Origin: Urechis unicinctus
Lineage: Eukaryota > Annelida > Polychaeta > Xenopneusta > Urechidae
Assembly: GCA_034190875.2 (NCBI GenBank)
Contig: CM067348.1
Coordinates: forward strand, 29,353,986 to 29,417,985
DNA: 64,000 bases
Reading direction: 5' to 3'
Part shown: piece by piece, positions 13,257-25,937 of the stretch
Position numbering within the stretch: position 1 is the stretch's first letter
Layout of the letters: each line of letters begins with the position of its first letter
The notes under the pieces: model-generated
Databases searched by the model: none
What the model saw: only the letters and a program-made list of their open reading frames with translations
What the model was told of the DNA's origin: nothing
Position numbers and translations under genes: made by a program

Positions 13257-14320
13257 AGAAGTACCATGCGTAGTGAGGGTATAAGCTGTATCGAAATCAG
13301 TTGTACTAGACTTTTATGAGAGATTGTAGGAAGAAAAAAATATGATTTAAAAAAATCATATACAGTTGTGAAAGATGTTATTTGAACTAACCACGAATAA
13401 GGGAAAAATGATATCCAAATTAGCAATGATATTATTTATGATTCTAATGTAAAAGTAGTTGAAGATCTGTTAATGTATATAGCTTGAGGCTTGCATAAAA
13501 CATCGCATCTAGAGTTTCAGCAGCCACCGCAATAACTAAGCGGTAATTTTCAACAGTGCTGTTATTGCCACGGTAACCGAGGAGAAAATACAGTTAGTAA
13601 TTGATCATCCACGTTATGGCAGTGGTGGGGAGGCAACTTTACTTGAACTACTATAACCAGTTCTTCAGTATATATCAACACCTTTAGCAAAAATATTAAA
13701 TAAGTCATGTAAAGAAACTGCTCAGGATGGCCAATGTAACACTGGTGTAAATCTGATAATCATATGCGTTTTGCTATAAATAAGCCTATCTCAACAATTT
13801 AGAAACGTTTGAACGACTTAATTTTTTTCAACAACACTTTGGCTTTGAACGATCACGCTCTTCATGTAAGAAAATGTTGGTGCTTCATTTTAGATGAATG
13901 GTTTAACTGGTATAAACGGTGTTGTCTTGAATAGTTTTGAAAATTACTCAGATAAAAGGTTCCAGGTAGCTAAATCAATTATTGTTACCAATTATTATAC
14001 ACCTTGGTGGCGTTGTCGAAGGAGCTTTTATAGGTCTGCGGTTGTTTCTATTGTATTAAAATGACCTCCACTCGGTGTTTATAATGTTTGGTAATATAAC
14101 CCGCATTGTCATACAAGACTGGTGCATCTTTAAGATTTAAGAGAGTAGGAAGAGTAAATAAATAAGTAAAGGAGGCTACATTTGGACAGCATAGTTAAGA
14201 TAACGGTCTGTTCTAGGACGTTGCTCATAAAAGTCTTGTTCAATTAGGCACGTCACAAAAAATTATCCCTCACCACATTTGTCTATGAATTAACTGCTCA
14301 CTAGGATATCACGAATAATA
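13257..14320. other. Unassigned AT-rich DNA
   Basis: I find no coding frame, RNA gene or repeat match to other parts of the window. Confidence 0.3.
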
Positions 14321-14329
14321 TATAGTCGG

Positions 14330-15060
14330 GTCAATATATGGAAAAAAAGGGGTCAACCCCCAAAAAATTTCAAGAAAACGTTTCTCGGTTGCTTTTGGTT
14401 CATGAACATCTGTAGATTAACATACTAAAAGTTTACCAAACTCGGATGACCAGAAAATGGGTTAATTAGGCAATTTCCAAGATGGCTGTCAAAATTGTTA
14501 AAATGCTTGAATATTTTTGGCTGTCCATAACTCAGCCATTTTTCACCCAAAACTCATTATGTAAGTATGTTTTCTCATGTTTGTGAGGTCAACCTTTCAC
14601 CTGAACCTGGTTTCTTTCATGTGTGACATCCCGATAGGGGTGCAATAGGGCCACCCCTTCCCCAAAACTGGTATTTTAAGTACATATTAGGGAAACCTTA
14701 TATCTCCCAATTAATTAAGGAATTGCAAGAACTATTGTTTCTTGGTTTTCATTGTTTTTTAAGGTCTGAACATTAAGATAGCAAAGGTTCCTTAAAATTG
14801 GAGGGCGAATCTTGGTCAATTTCAGGATTTTTACCCCTGTTTGGTATTTGTTTGAAATGGCTCCTTGGTTCAAGATTTGTTATTTCTCACACGAAAACGC
14901 TGTTGTAAGCATGCTTTTGGAGTTGGGTTTTTTTCATTTCAGCTCAGTATCATTGAGACAGAATTCTGATGAAGGTGCCCTGTTCGTTAGGGGAAATCCT
15001 AGCTAACCCCTATCCCACCCTGACAACCTCCAATGAGGCCACTCCCCCTCCATCCCAGCC
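14330..15060. repeat. Decayed internal repeat next to the broken gene
   Basis: Two segments of about 370 bp, roughly 14370-14660 and 14735-15010, resemble each other in order: an AGATTAACATA/ACATTAAGATA stretch, then an ATGGCT stretch, then a GTAAGTATG/GTAAGCATG stretch. It looks like an old tandem duplication. Base use differs from the 7-kb monomers, with more runs of C and G, and it lies just upstream of the broken gene at 15308, so it may belong to that gene's 5' part or introns. Confidence 0.35.
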
Positions 15061-15307
15061 CATGTTATCTAAAGCAATCACATTTCTAGTTGACATTTGG
15101 TTGTTACTGCCAGCATACAAGCCCTTATTATAATGACTAACAAGGATTAGGATACAGGTAAATATTTATTTTCTATGTATTTTTTTACTAATAAGCTCTC
15201 CATATGATTCCAGTGCTGCCATATATCCTTTTATCAAAGATCAAAACAAAAGCAGCTCATTATTTCATTATCTCTTGTTAACACAATATTCCTGAAATCA
15301 ACAGAAA

Positions 15308-16306
15308 CAAACAGAGAGCACTGCGTGGTCATCTCCTGGTTGACAGGTGTCACAATCAGATCATTCTAGGTGGGCTCATCCAGGATAACCCAGCATTTCG
15401 CTCTACGATTGAAAGGATAGTTTATTATTCAATTGTGTCGGGTGAAATGTCTTACGAGTCGTTAAAATCATTAAAAGAAATCAAGCACATTGAACAGAAA
15501 ATCGAGTCAGCAAAGGTAAGCATGGCAGCTTCATCCAAAACCAGTCAACTTTGGATCGGATATCAGGAGATGTTGGAAATAGCACGTTTATTGATCAGAG
15601 CTGATCGCTCAGGCAACTGGAGCACGCATCTCAGTGCAGTGTCTGATTGCATTCCGATATTCGCAGCTGCTGGACATTTCAATTAAGCTTAGTCTGCATA
15701 CCTCTACCTACAGTGCATGAATGAACTAGGTCACAAGCATCCAGACATTGTTACAAAATTTGAAAACGGCCTACATGTTATTAGGAGGACAGGCCAGTTC
15801 TGGGCTGGATTGGGATCGGATCTAACTATTGAACATGCGTTCCCTCAAAAGTAGCAGTGGTCTAACCATAGGAAGTGGCATGACAGAGGAACTAAGGACC
15901 ATCTGGACACTGTCATCATCCATGTCATCTGCGTACAACCTTGCGATGCAAGAGTTCTCTAAATGCACAACGACGCCACAGTGCCAAGGATGCAACGTGA
16001 TCATGTAGACAGTACTAAACTGATGCAAAAATTAGTTGACTGCAATCCATTTGCTGAGGATTCTTCATTAAGAAATGTTGTGACTGGTGTAGTGGCCAAC
16101 GCAGATGTCAATGTACATGAATATGGAGCTGTCGACAAGGCCATAGTACAAAAAATGGTTGGGCAGCCAATATTCACTTATTCCTTTAAACGAAAGGACA
16201 AAGCCAAGACTTTTGGTGACTTATCGTCAGTGAAAGTGAATACCGAACAAATGATAAATTCTGAACTCCTGTTCCAGAGATTTCTTGTAGTTTCACAAGC
16301 TGGCAG
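15308..16306 (+). pseudogene. Broken gene of an unnamed, multi-copy marine-invertebrate protein family
   Basis: Reading blocks resemble a large protein family of unknown function that I recall as multi-copy in cnidarian, mollusc and other marine invertebrate genomes. Shared signatures are the segment reading ALRGHLL near 15320, a charged helical stretch, RADRSGNW followed by HLSAVSDC (about 15590-15650), AAAGHFN at 15667-15684, then in later blocks FWAGLGSDL, SGMTEELR, VVTGVVAN and FTYSFKRKDKAKTFGD (about 15800-16210), ending with LLFQRFLVVS near 16300. The order is that of the family. The blocks lie in more than one frame with in-frame stops, at least three breaks, so it is not functional. 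The N-terminal part is missing or lies in unread exons. Similarity stops near 16306, where the probable Polinton remnant begins. Function: unknown. Often found in repetitive contexts, so it could be carried by a transposon; I cannot decide. Confidence 0.6.
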
Positions 16307-16327
16307 TAGTTTATTTGTGTACACAAA

Positions 16328-16866
16328 CTCGCATCGTTTTTGATGCAAATTAGATCGTGTATGATTTGGGTGGATGTTTTCGAAGTCGCATCGTTTTTGA
16401 TGTAAATTAGGTCCCTTATTCTGCTGACGCTTTTCGCTGACAACGGATTCGGTGCGATATTTTAATGACATCATTATATTTTTGGAAAGTGTTTCCGACT
16501 GCTGAGCTTTGCGAGACGATGTGATGAACGGGCGGTATTTGGGTGAGTTCATTTTTGGCAGTTTTGTTGAGAAGTTTGTAAATGGCTATTAAAAGTCAAA
16601 AAGCGGTAATGCTGTTGAAAGATTGGGAAGTCAAGGATAGCGTTATAGTTGGCGTGAGTATTCACCTGTTGCTCTTTATATGAAGACGGTCTTTACGAGG
16701 TTATTTGTAGCTATTAACTTCCTTTATCCCATGACATGTGGTGATATATTGAATTGGTGACCTTAGAATTGTCGGGTTATGTCCTTAGTGAGGTTATTGA
16801 CCTTAGTAAGCTGATGTGATGAACGGGCGGTATTTGGGTGAGGTCATTTTTGACAGTTTTATTGAG
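16328..16866. repeat. Two sets of direct repeats upstream of the capsid block
   Basis: A TCGCATCGTTTTTGATG unit occurs near 16330 and again near 16386, about 57 bp apart. A second unit of about 55 bp, beginning GATGTGATGAACGGGCGG, occurs at 16518 and 16812, and both copies lead into ATTAAAAGTCAA. Polintons often have short direct repeats near their ends, so this may be the subterminal part of the Polinton remnant, but I cannot find a matching inverted copy beyond 22430. Confidence 0.6.
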
Positions 16867-17080
16867 GACTATTAAAAGTCAATTTGCGTAGTATGTCGGT
16901 CGACTGGAGTTTTCACGTGAATAAATCTTACTAGCATATGAGTATTCAATTACATATGAGGGAAAATGATAGGTGACTTTAATTTGAAGTGTGTTCTAAC
17001 TCTCATTGAGAATATAACGACAGGTGGTTAAAACTTGACCATTGGATATTTCTCAAAATGGGGATATTTTCGGTTAGATC

Positions 17081-18373
17081 ATGGCACTGGTACACCCCCA
17101 ATCTTGTCCCTGTGTCAAAAGTGAATTAGACCTATTTTCGATTCCCCCAACTCAAAGCAGTGTCGATCATGGATTGTGGATCGAATTCCATCCGGTAGCT
17201 GCTTTAGGTTCGGATCCAGTCGAATTCTACATCAGTGGCTCGGGTGATGATTATATCGATCTGAACGACACGTATTTACAAGTGAATGCCAAAGTGGTGA
17301 AAAAGAATGGGGAGGTTTTGGAGGCTGATAGTGCTGTAGCACCCGTTAACCTCTGGTTACACTCACTCTTTTCCCAAGTCGATGTCTCTCTCAACGAAAA
17401 ACTTATGTCCACCTCGAAAACACATATCCGTATCGCGCTTATATGGAAACGCTATTGAGCTATGGTTCGGAAGCCAAAAACTCTCAGTTAACAGCTAGTT
17501 TATGGTACAAAGACACCCCAAAGCACATGGACGCCGTGGGTGGTACTGACAACAAGGGGATGATAGCTAGAAAGGAACGAGCTCAGGAGAGTCGCATTGT
17601 GGATATGATCGGCAAATTACATTTAGATTTATTTAGTCAAGAACACTATTTATTAAACGGCGTAGATTTGAAGTTGCGATTAGTACGCAGCGATGACACC
17701 TTTGCCCTTATGGCCAATCCTGCGGATGGATTTGCCCCTAAAATAGTTCTGCAATCCGTGACCTTATTCGTATGCAAAATAAAGTTGAACCCCACCGTGC
17801 AACTAGCTCATATTAAGGCTTTAGAACGAAGCCCAGCTAAATACCCCATAAGACGCATGGAAACCAAAGTGTTTTCTGCATCTCAAGGAGCTATGACGAT
17901 CAATCAAGAAAATTTATTTTTGGGACAGTTACCCAAACGAAGTGTTGATAATAGGGCGTTCAACGGTGATTATACTCAGAACCCCTTCAACTTTAAGCAT
18001 AACAACCTCACATTTTTAGCTCTGTACGTTGACCGACAACAAGTGCCCGCAAAACCATTACAGCCCGATCTTAATCACCATATATACACCCGCAGTTATG
18101 CTAATTTATTCATTTACACTGGACTACTCTATCAAGACGAAGGCAATGAAATAAGTTGGAGTGATTATCCCAATGGCTATACACTATTCGCTTTTGATCT
18201 GAGATGGGTGATAGCGGCACTCATTTTAATTCGTTGAAACAAGGAAACGTGCGCTTGGAAATGCGTTTTGGTACGCCCTAGAACGTACCATTAATGTTAT
18301 TGTGTATGCCGAATTTGAAAATATGATTCAAATTGACCGAAACCGTAACGTTCTGTTTGATTACGCTGCCTAA
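17081..18373 (+). pseudogene. Polinton major capsid protein (double jelly-roll), broken
   Basis: This block codes for the Polinton major capsid protein, the double jelly-roll protein that would build the icosahedral shell. It opens with SELDLFSIPPTQ and FYISGSGDDYIDL, the hallmark beginning of this family. It ends with a segment rich in RNRNVLFDYA just before the stop, as family members do. About 430 codons is the usual size, so nearly the whole gene is present, but it is broken by a small number of changes. It is followed after two bases by the protease start, the tight spacing expected of a compact viral gene block. Family assignment rests on memory of many such proteins in invertebrate genomes. 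Confidence 0.88.
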
Positions 18374-18375
18374 CA

Positions 18376-18819
18376 ATGGATACCAGACAATTACACGAGC
18401 TCTTACAAAAAGACGCTTTCACTCGAGCTACTGTGCACGGAGTGTTTGCGCGGAGTAAATTACCCCGCCATGTCAACTACCCCAGCGGCTTCGTTTGTAA
18501 CACCGATCCCGCTTCCAAAAAAGGCGAGCACTGGGTCGCTATTTTCATTGATCATAATGAAAGAGGCGAATATTTTGATTCTTATGGACTACCTCCTATT
18601 CATAGCGTATTTGTGAAGTACATGAACAAACATTGTGTGACCTGGACTTATAATTCTAAGCCATTACAAGACTTCAATTCCAATACTTGTGGACTTAATT
18701 GTTTGTATTATTTAAAGAGACGATGTCGTGGAATAAGTTTAAACCAATTACTGGCTGTATTTACCGACGATTATTCAACCAACGATAAGCTGGTGACATG
18801 TTTAATTCAAGGCAAATAA
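18376..18819 (+). CDS. Polinton adenain-like cysteine protease
   Basis: A 147-residue frame matching the adenovirus-type (C5/Ulp1-like) protease of Polintons, which is thought to process capsid proteins during particle maturation. The expected catalytic order is visible: histidine in GEHWVAIF (about residue 56), acidic residue in YFDSYG (about 72), and cysteine in NTCGLNCLYYL (about 112-116). Size is at the short end for the family. It starts two bases after the capsid stop, and AATAAA overlaps its end at 18815-18820. This frame appears uninterrupted, but it belongs to an element that is broken elsewhere, so it is best read as a fossil part. Confidence 0.85.
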   Translation: MDTRQLHELLQKDAFTRATVHGVFARSKLPRHVNYPSGFVCNTDPASKKGEHWVAIFIDHNERGEYFDSYGLPPIHSVFVKYMNKHCVTWTYNSKPLQDFNSNTCGLNCLYYLKRRCRGISLNQLLAVFTDDYSTNDKLVTCLIQGK

Positions 18820-18981
18820 ACAACACGTGTTGAAAATATACGATGTTTTTATTCTTAGTTTCTCACACAGCATTTAAACATCAATTTCTTACAGAGCGCA
18901 CATCCATCGATTACGTAACACCTTAACTTCAATTTATTACATAATAAAGCATATCAATTTCTTAAATAGCATATTAACGTA

Positions 18982-19820
18982 TCACACATCTAACGGTTTA
19001 GGGCTTACACCAACTGTACTCACAATTCTCTTGGGGTAAAAATAACTTAATCCATCTCTAATTTGCGTATACATTGTGTTATTGTTAATGCGAAAGCCAC
19101 GGTTCACACCGCGACCCGATTTTTGTTCTCTCAGCACATTCATATATTTCTCCTTGTTCAGGTCGTTTTGACGCTTATTTAGTCCTTTACACGAGGCTTT
19201 ATCCGTAGTTCCATAACAGTAAAATGTTTTACTGCACAGTCCGATAAAACCATCTCTGCTCCACTCCTCTTTAAATAACCCCGGGGTACGTTTATCATAT
19301 TTTTGGCGGGTCACACAGCACGGCTGAGGTACCCACGGGGTTCCGCTCGTTTTACACTATATAAAGTCGTTGGTGTGATCATCACACGCTACAGCTGGCA
19401 ACCACTGAGGGTATTCTCGGTAAAATTGTTCTTTCATGTTGGGTTTGATGACATCCGTTAGATGAATACTACTAAGGGTGATATAACTACTATCAGTGTC
19501 CATCTGTACATAGGCAAAATCAGATCTTGCGACATACTTGTCAATAAAATCACAGTAAAATTCAAGCATTCTTAATTTGGCGTATTGACAAACAAAATAG
19601 CCTATTTGTTGGGGTAAGTTGAGATTAATGATGGTTTTGGCCGTGTCGATTTCAAACAGGTTGGGGGTTAATTCGTTCAAGGCTCTGAATCTTTTGTCGT
19701 TGATCAATTTCTGACCCTCTCGGTATTCGGCGTATCTGACATCACGGTGTTTAGTTATATCCGTGACGCATTTACCTACAAACATAGACAAATTAGTATA
19801 AATCAACAGCACTTGACGGG

Positions 19821-19901
<81 letters not shown>

Positions 19902-19926
19902 AGATATATATATATCTCTATATATA

Positions 19927-19961
<35 letters not shown>

Positions 19962-22426
19962 ATCTCTCTATCTCTATCTATCTCTATATATATATATCTC
20001 TATATATATCTATCTATCTCTACATATCTATATATTTCTTTTTCAAATCATACATTTGAAATAAATTTGAAAATACAATTAAATAAATATATTTTACAAT
20101 AATGCATTTTGGTATATTTACCATAGGCCGAATTTCCAAGTAGCTTAAAAGTTTCGGCTATAGTGGTTTGACTCGGGTCGACATCACCCCCACGTCTACA
20201 CACAAACAAGAACATTATCAAAAAATAAAATAAAATACAACGCTTGAAAGAGTATAACATTTAACTCCATTCGTATATTCGTACATACCTGGCGTCTGAT
20301 AAGGTCTTGGCAAATCGTTTGAAACAGGCTGTGGGTTCGTACTCCAGTGTTTGGTATATTTTTGTGATCACCAGACCGTGTTCCAAGTACCATTTCAGTA
20401 GTGGGCTAGCAAGCAATATTTTCACACCTTTGTAGCTCCCTATCAACGTCCGCCATTCCGCCTATATGAAAATAAATAAAAAAATCGTTATGACATCATA
20501 ATGATCGCAACAAAATTCCTTATGATCCCATGCCTCTTGACACTCTTATTAACTCACTTTCATAATGTCCTGTTGTTCGGCATAGTCTCGCATAAAGGGT
20601 CCAATTTCATCTCGTGTCAGTTCAATGTTTTTGAATATAGGGGTCATTTCACTAAAATAGTCTTTAAGGGTTTCTGGTACGTGTATATCTACTTCAGCCA
20701 TTCCCAAAAAGGTTCCGTCACATATATTGGCTATGAGCTGTTTTTCCGTCAAAGGGGCTATTGGTGGTTGCGGTCGACTGTAAGTGAACGCTTTGATGTG
20801 AGGGTCTGTTTTCCGTTTCGTACATTCACAACCCCATTCAACTACGACATTATATCCTAATCCTCTCAAATACTGGGTGTTTCTTTCTGTTTCGGTACAT
20901 ATATCACTCATTAGTTTTCAATTGATGGGGCTATGCGTCAATTTCAGACATGGACAACCATGCCATACACATCCGTGAAACTGATATACTGTTTGCGTTT
21001 CTTTGCACTAACCGTCTATGGGTAATCGCCGGGCACCTATTCTTTTTTCCCCTCTGTTTAGACGGTGTTGTATTTGATTTTGTGAGCTGTGTGCTATCCA
21101 AGCCAACCATTCGTCCGCTATTCCGCCTTTTTGGGTCTGAATTGGTTTAAACTCAGGCGCGTGACGTCGGGTCGGAAAGTTGGCTGGCATGGGTTAAGAC
21201 AACGCCCACAGATACAAGGCATTGGCATCATTACCATTTCTTCACACAACTTCGCTTCATTACCGTTCTGTTCACGTCTGATGTAAGTTTTTCCTTTTTC
21301 GTGGTAACGATGAAAGATGATTGAGGGTCCGTTCACTATTCCATTTTTTATCAACCAATAGATGTCGCTGCTTTGTTCGTCTGGTAAGGTAAAATAATCT
21401 TCCAGGTCTTGAAATAAATATCGCATGGTTAATCCGGGCACTGATATTCTATTCTACAACATATCTATACCTCTCTCACTGTAAAAACGACTCTGTTTTT
21501 CTATGGCTTCCAGAAAAGGTTCGACATCTAAAGTGTTGTAATATATCAAAAAGTCTTTAAAATTCTGCATATGACCTGCTTCCCACGCTTCTTGACATTC
21601 AGCGTATTGGTCTGCTGTAATGTTTTCTTTGTTTTAACCCACTGTAAAAAGCTGCATGGGGTGGTAATTCTGTGTTGTTCAAACGATCGAGTGTCACCCA
21701 TTCATACGGGAAATACCCCTTTTTCTGTTCACATTGAAAGGCTCGTAGGTATTTGTCGTATGTATATCCAGGTGCAATAAAGTTGGTGATATCCAAAAAC
21801 CGTACACGGTCCGTTTCAATGCACATGAATGAGTTATTTCGTTTGATGGTATACTTGATTGATGAATGTTCTTGCAGGTAAGTTGTCAACGGTATTTTCA
21901 CAACGTTGAGGTCATAATTTGATGAGTTGAATCCGACTAACGGTAATACATGTAAATAGTTGTCGAATTTGTTCTGTAATTTCTGCAATGGATGTTCTCC
22001 CTTAGCGACCGGGTCCTGTTGATTCGTGACATTGATTTTCTCTTCTAACTGTGTTAGGGGGGCTTCGTATTGAGCAAGCATCAGTAGATAGGCGGCGTTT
22101 GATATCTCCTCTATATACATCATCATCCTGTCAATCAATGTTTGTGCGTTTCCTTCCGTTACAAAGCATTTTGGTTCTGTATAATCAGGTACATTGCTGC
22201 ATACACTCACTGATAACGGTACGTGTTTTTGGTCCCAGGTGACTTTGGGTGAATTGACGGGTAGGTTGTCCTCTCCAAAATAACTTTCAAAATCATAGGT
22301 GGCTCTGTAAGGGTAAATACCGTCTTCTATTTCGATTCCTTTGTCCCGTAACGCTTCAAAGATAGTGGGTGGTATCACCGATATTGTGTGGCCTAACCAC
22401 CTTGGTTCGGATAACATAGAATACAA
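18982..22426 (-). pseudogene. Polinton protein-primed DNA polymerase B, broken
   Basis: Minus-strand reading blocks resemble the family B, protein-primed polymerase of Polintons. In order from the right: exonuclease motif I YDFESYFG (near 22290), exonuclease motif II GFNSSNYDLN (near 21920), a RYHEKGKTYIR segment (near 21310), a YLRGLGYNVVVEWGCE segment (near 20850), the nucleotide-binding motif LLGNSAYGK (near 20130), the catalytic MDTDSSY motif (near 19490) and a C-terminal TPGLFKEEW segment (near 19275). The usual region before exonuclease I is not seen. Some gaps between blocks are short, AT-rich and have intron-like edges; introns have been reported in some Polinton genes. One gap holds a long AT microsatellite. 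Other interruptions look like decay. The gene is broken, with several breaks. Confidence 0.88.
19826..20040. repeat. (AT)n microsatellite inside the polymerase region
   Basis: About 215 bp of AT repeat, grading on the right into TATC/TCTA variants. It lies in a non-coding gap of the Polinton polymerase, so it grew after or within an intron-like stretch. Confidence 0.95.
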
Positions 22427-22440
22427 TATGATCTATTAAA

Positions 22441-25400
22441 TGTTTAGTAATATGACTCCAAGCCAAAAGCACAACCCCATATAATGTATGTCTAACCTGC
22501 AGCACTGTAATGGATACTCGTCTGTTCCCATTTGATATCACATGCAAAGGAAACCCTGATGTAACTGGGTGGGAAGAAAATCTCGATTATACTAGATATG
22601 TCACGATTGAGCGCGCATCCATCCTATTAATGCGCATCATATGAATCCACATGCGAAAATGGGTAATTGCCTATTCACTGGCCTATCAATGTAGTAATGT
22701 ACAAAAAAACGTACTGGTTTTTTTTAAACCGCGTGAACCATAAAGCTATATTTTCGTTTTACATTCTCTACACCGCAATATTTGCAACTCGACCAAGTAA
22801 CATACGCTAAACCACCTACAAACTCGATGAATCGAACACCCAGATTACCTTTCATTTTCTCCGTAATACTCGATTGTCGCTCCCTTAAGTAATCATTGTG
22901 GCTGAAAATTCACTAGTATAGCATCACCAACAAATGCCACTTCTCCCACCCAGATCAACTCAACCCCCTAAGACTGATTTTTTTTCCCTGACGCTGTACC
23001 AAATGCACCATGCAGCAAATGAGATGCGGATACGGTCAGGTAACATTGCTCTAACTCCTGTTCTTTAGATAATTATTTTACATCCACTTATATGTTAAAG
23101 CATCCAATTCTGTATTATCGCATTTGTCAGTCAAAGCACAGTAACGCATATATCTGCCAACGAAGTAGCAAATGCTTCATTTCTGAACAACAAATGGTTT
23201 CAACGCGTATTATAGACGAGCCATTGACGCAAAATAGTGTATTAAATCTTACTTTTGGCAATTTGAACGATATTGTTTATATCTCACTAAAGAATGAAAC
23301 AAATAAAGTTGCTTGCGCTAACTGAGAGCCTCGTGGTATGCTCATGTTACAAGACCCATGAGCTACCAACTACAGCTACACGTCGCTCTCAAGCATCAAG
23401 GCTTTTGTGCAGTAGAATTGTTATTTGGATAATGGATGGCAAGCTATTTCAAGACATGGAAAATAGCTTACATTTATCATTTGCGACGCCCATTAAGGAA
23501 CCGCTATTTACCTTGAACAGTTTGATGCAACTACGGGGTATATCATTGTTAAAGCACGGTACACATAAAGAGATGTAAGGAGTTTGTCGCCGCCATATAT
23601 TTTGCCGACAATGCGCGGTAGTTTCAACACGAAAAGCACAGCGCTTCTAAATGGAAGCTTTTCGTAATTCAGGTATTGTTTTGTTCTGTCATAGGATAAC
23701 GGAAATGCGAAAATGCTAAAATCAATGCTTATAGCTACGCATTGAGGTAATTCGTTGAACGGGAACGAGCATCAAGGTAGTCTTATTCTCCAACTACAAA
23801 GCCAAACAATAAATGCTGTTAAGTGGTGACGGTTCTGTTATCCACTAAGGTAGTCTATTGTTGAATGCGCCGCTTATAGCTGAACTTGAGGTATTTCGAC
23901 GAAAACAGGTGTCCAGACCTCCACACATTACCATCGAAAAACAAGGTGCAAGTACATTACATTAAATCGTAAACCAGTGGATGTATTTGTTATACCACGC
24001 AGTAAGCATCATGGTGAGTGCGTAGCTGTTGCTTCATCAAACATAACAAATGATACCAACTTGAAAGATATAATTTGTAATTTGCATTTATTATTAAATA
24101 ATACAATTCATAACAAATGTTGCAATATTGTTGAATGTAATTTATACTTATTTCATTTTTAGCATATATTAAACTCTGCATGGCATAACTAAGGCAGAAA
24201 GCTGTCTTCAGTTGGCAATTTATGGCAAACATATGGATTGGAATAGCCCTAGATGAGTTTAGTTTCATGTCATAGAATAAAGCAGTGGTAATATCATTTT
24301 TCACCAGAGCTTCTGTGCTTTTCACAAAATCCAGACTAACCCGGAGTCATTAAGATGCGGGACGTTTTATGCTTTATTGAATGATATAATGGTTTATGAA
24401 TTCATGTGACACCAAGAACCAACTGCGCAACCAACATGGAGCGATAGAACAGTAGGTGTTAACAGTGGCGGTGCGTTTATGTGTTTGTGCTTGGGTGGAT
24501 GTCGTCAAATAACCAAACCATATATTATACAGTGGCGGAGCGAATCCGTTAATGTCTGAGGAATGAAATAGTGTACCACAAATGTATACTTATTCAGATG
24601 CTTGCTTTGTAACTGCCCATCCGCTTTATTGAGCCTGGCGTTGTTATTGGTCGTTTTCTTCGCTTCGTTCTCCCTCCTTACAATCAGGGCATTAGCGAAA
24701 GTGCAATCTGCAACCACATTGACACATTAGTCTGGACGACAGTGTACTTTTAGTATTGCTTCGGTATTGAAGCGTCAACATAGAAAGCAGTGTATAAATC
24801 AATTGATTAAGTCCCATACATGACAAGGCGTATTTTGACATCGCACACTGCGGAAGCATACAATGCTATTGCTACCAGCTGCGTGACATCAGAATAAGCC
24901 CAGCAGTCAAAGCAGGAGAGAAAAATGAAATATGTGCAAGCTTGTTAGTAACTGGACACAGGGTAATGGTACCTTATGATAAAATATTCCTCGTCCTATA
25001 TGGCGTGGTGATATTTGTGCAGTAACTAATACTTGTCTAGAACTCCAAGTGCAATACAGCTTAAACTATTTAGATAGGCATTGTCGCTGCTTAATGTCCA
25101 AAGCAGTCTCAATCGGATTTTAATTGATAGGTACGGGTTTATTGTACCCAGGCATCACCTGGTTATCTTAGTTATCGAGCATCTTTATATACTTGAATAA
25201 CTAGCATGTATTTAGCGAAGATAGTACACAAAAGCCGTCCTCAAGTATTTAATCTGATAATATTAAGCCATGAAATAATTTCAGCACATTGCGTCGTGCT
25301 GAACGCAACGTGAAGTAATAATATTTCATTCAATCCCAACATATACTCAGCATAATTAGGACCCTGCATCCAACATGGATGATTATACATTGTTAATTGG

Positions 25401-25937
25401 AACTGCAATGGCGATTTTATGTGTGGCATGATGTGGCGTTTGGCGCAAAATTCTGGGAAAACAGGACTCGGGCGTTCAACATTTAGTTAAAATTCGAGGT
25501 TAGAAACAATGTTTTGCCCGGATGAACACACACTGTTGACTTATAGAGGCTGGCACGACATCGTAAGAAAGATGCATTGACAATAGCGTTTTAAAGACTC
25601 ATTGTCATTACAGATTAGTTGTCAAGACGTTTTCCGTATGACCCTTCATAACCTAATTGTTGCTTGCAAATATGTAAGCTAACTATCGCACGCTTATATG
25701 TGTTTCATATTGCATATGCGAAGTTGTTGTTTGTTAATTTATGATAAAGGGTCAAATGCAACACCAGTCAGGAATTAGCAACCCAAGAAACCGCACGCGT
25801 CCTAGGTGCTTCCGTTTATCTTATATCTTGCTTTCATTATATAGTGAAAACACCCGTTTATAGTGTGTTGCTTTTACGGAAATTTGAACTAATATCGATA
25901 AAGTTTAATCTAGTTGATGGCGCTGGCTTTTTCTGGC
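22441..25937. other. Unassigned DNA between Polinton remnant and 2-kb array
   Basis: About 3.5 kb without a gene I recognise. Frames at 23092-23325, 23990-24325 and 24505-24717 are short, with no known motif. I could not match this stretch to the 7-kb monomers, though a very old copy could escape reading by eye. Confidence 0.3.

Larger units (their letters stand above)
16307..22440. mobile_element. Polinton/Maverick remnant (partial, decayed)
   Basis: Three parts typical of Polintons are present in converging arrangement: major capsid protein and adenovirus-type protease on the plus strand, and protein-primed DNA polymerase B on the minus strand. Integrase, packaging ATPase and minor capsid parts are not seen, and no terminal inverted repeats were found; family members are normally about 15-20 kb, so this is a fragment. 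It is broken, with several breaks across the coding parts. The ends given are estimates, the left one being where the neighbouring broken gene stops. AATAAA signals lie at both convergent gene ends (18815-18820 plus strand; 18933-18938 minus strand). Moderate decay with clear motifs suggests a middle-aged insertion. Confidence 0.85.
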
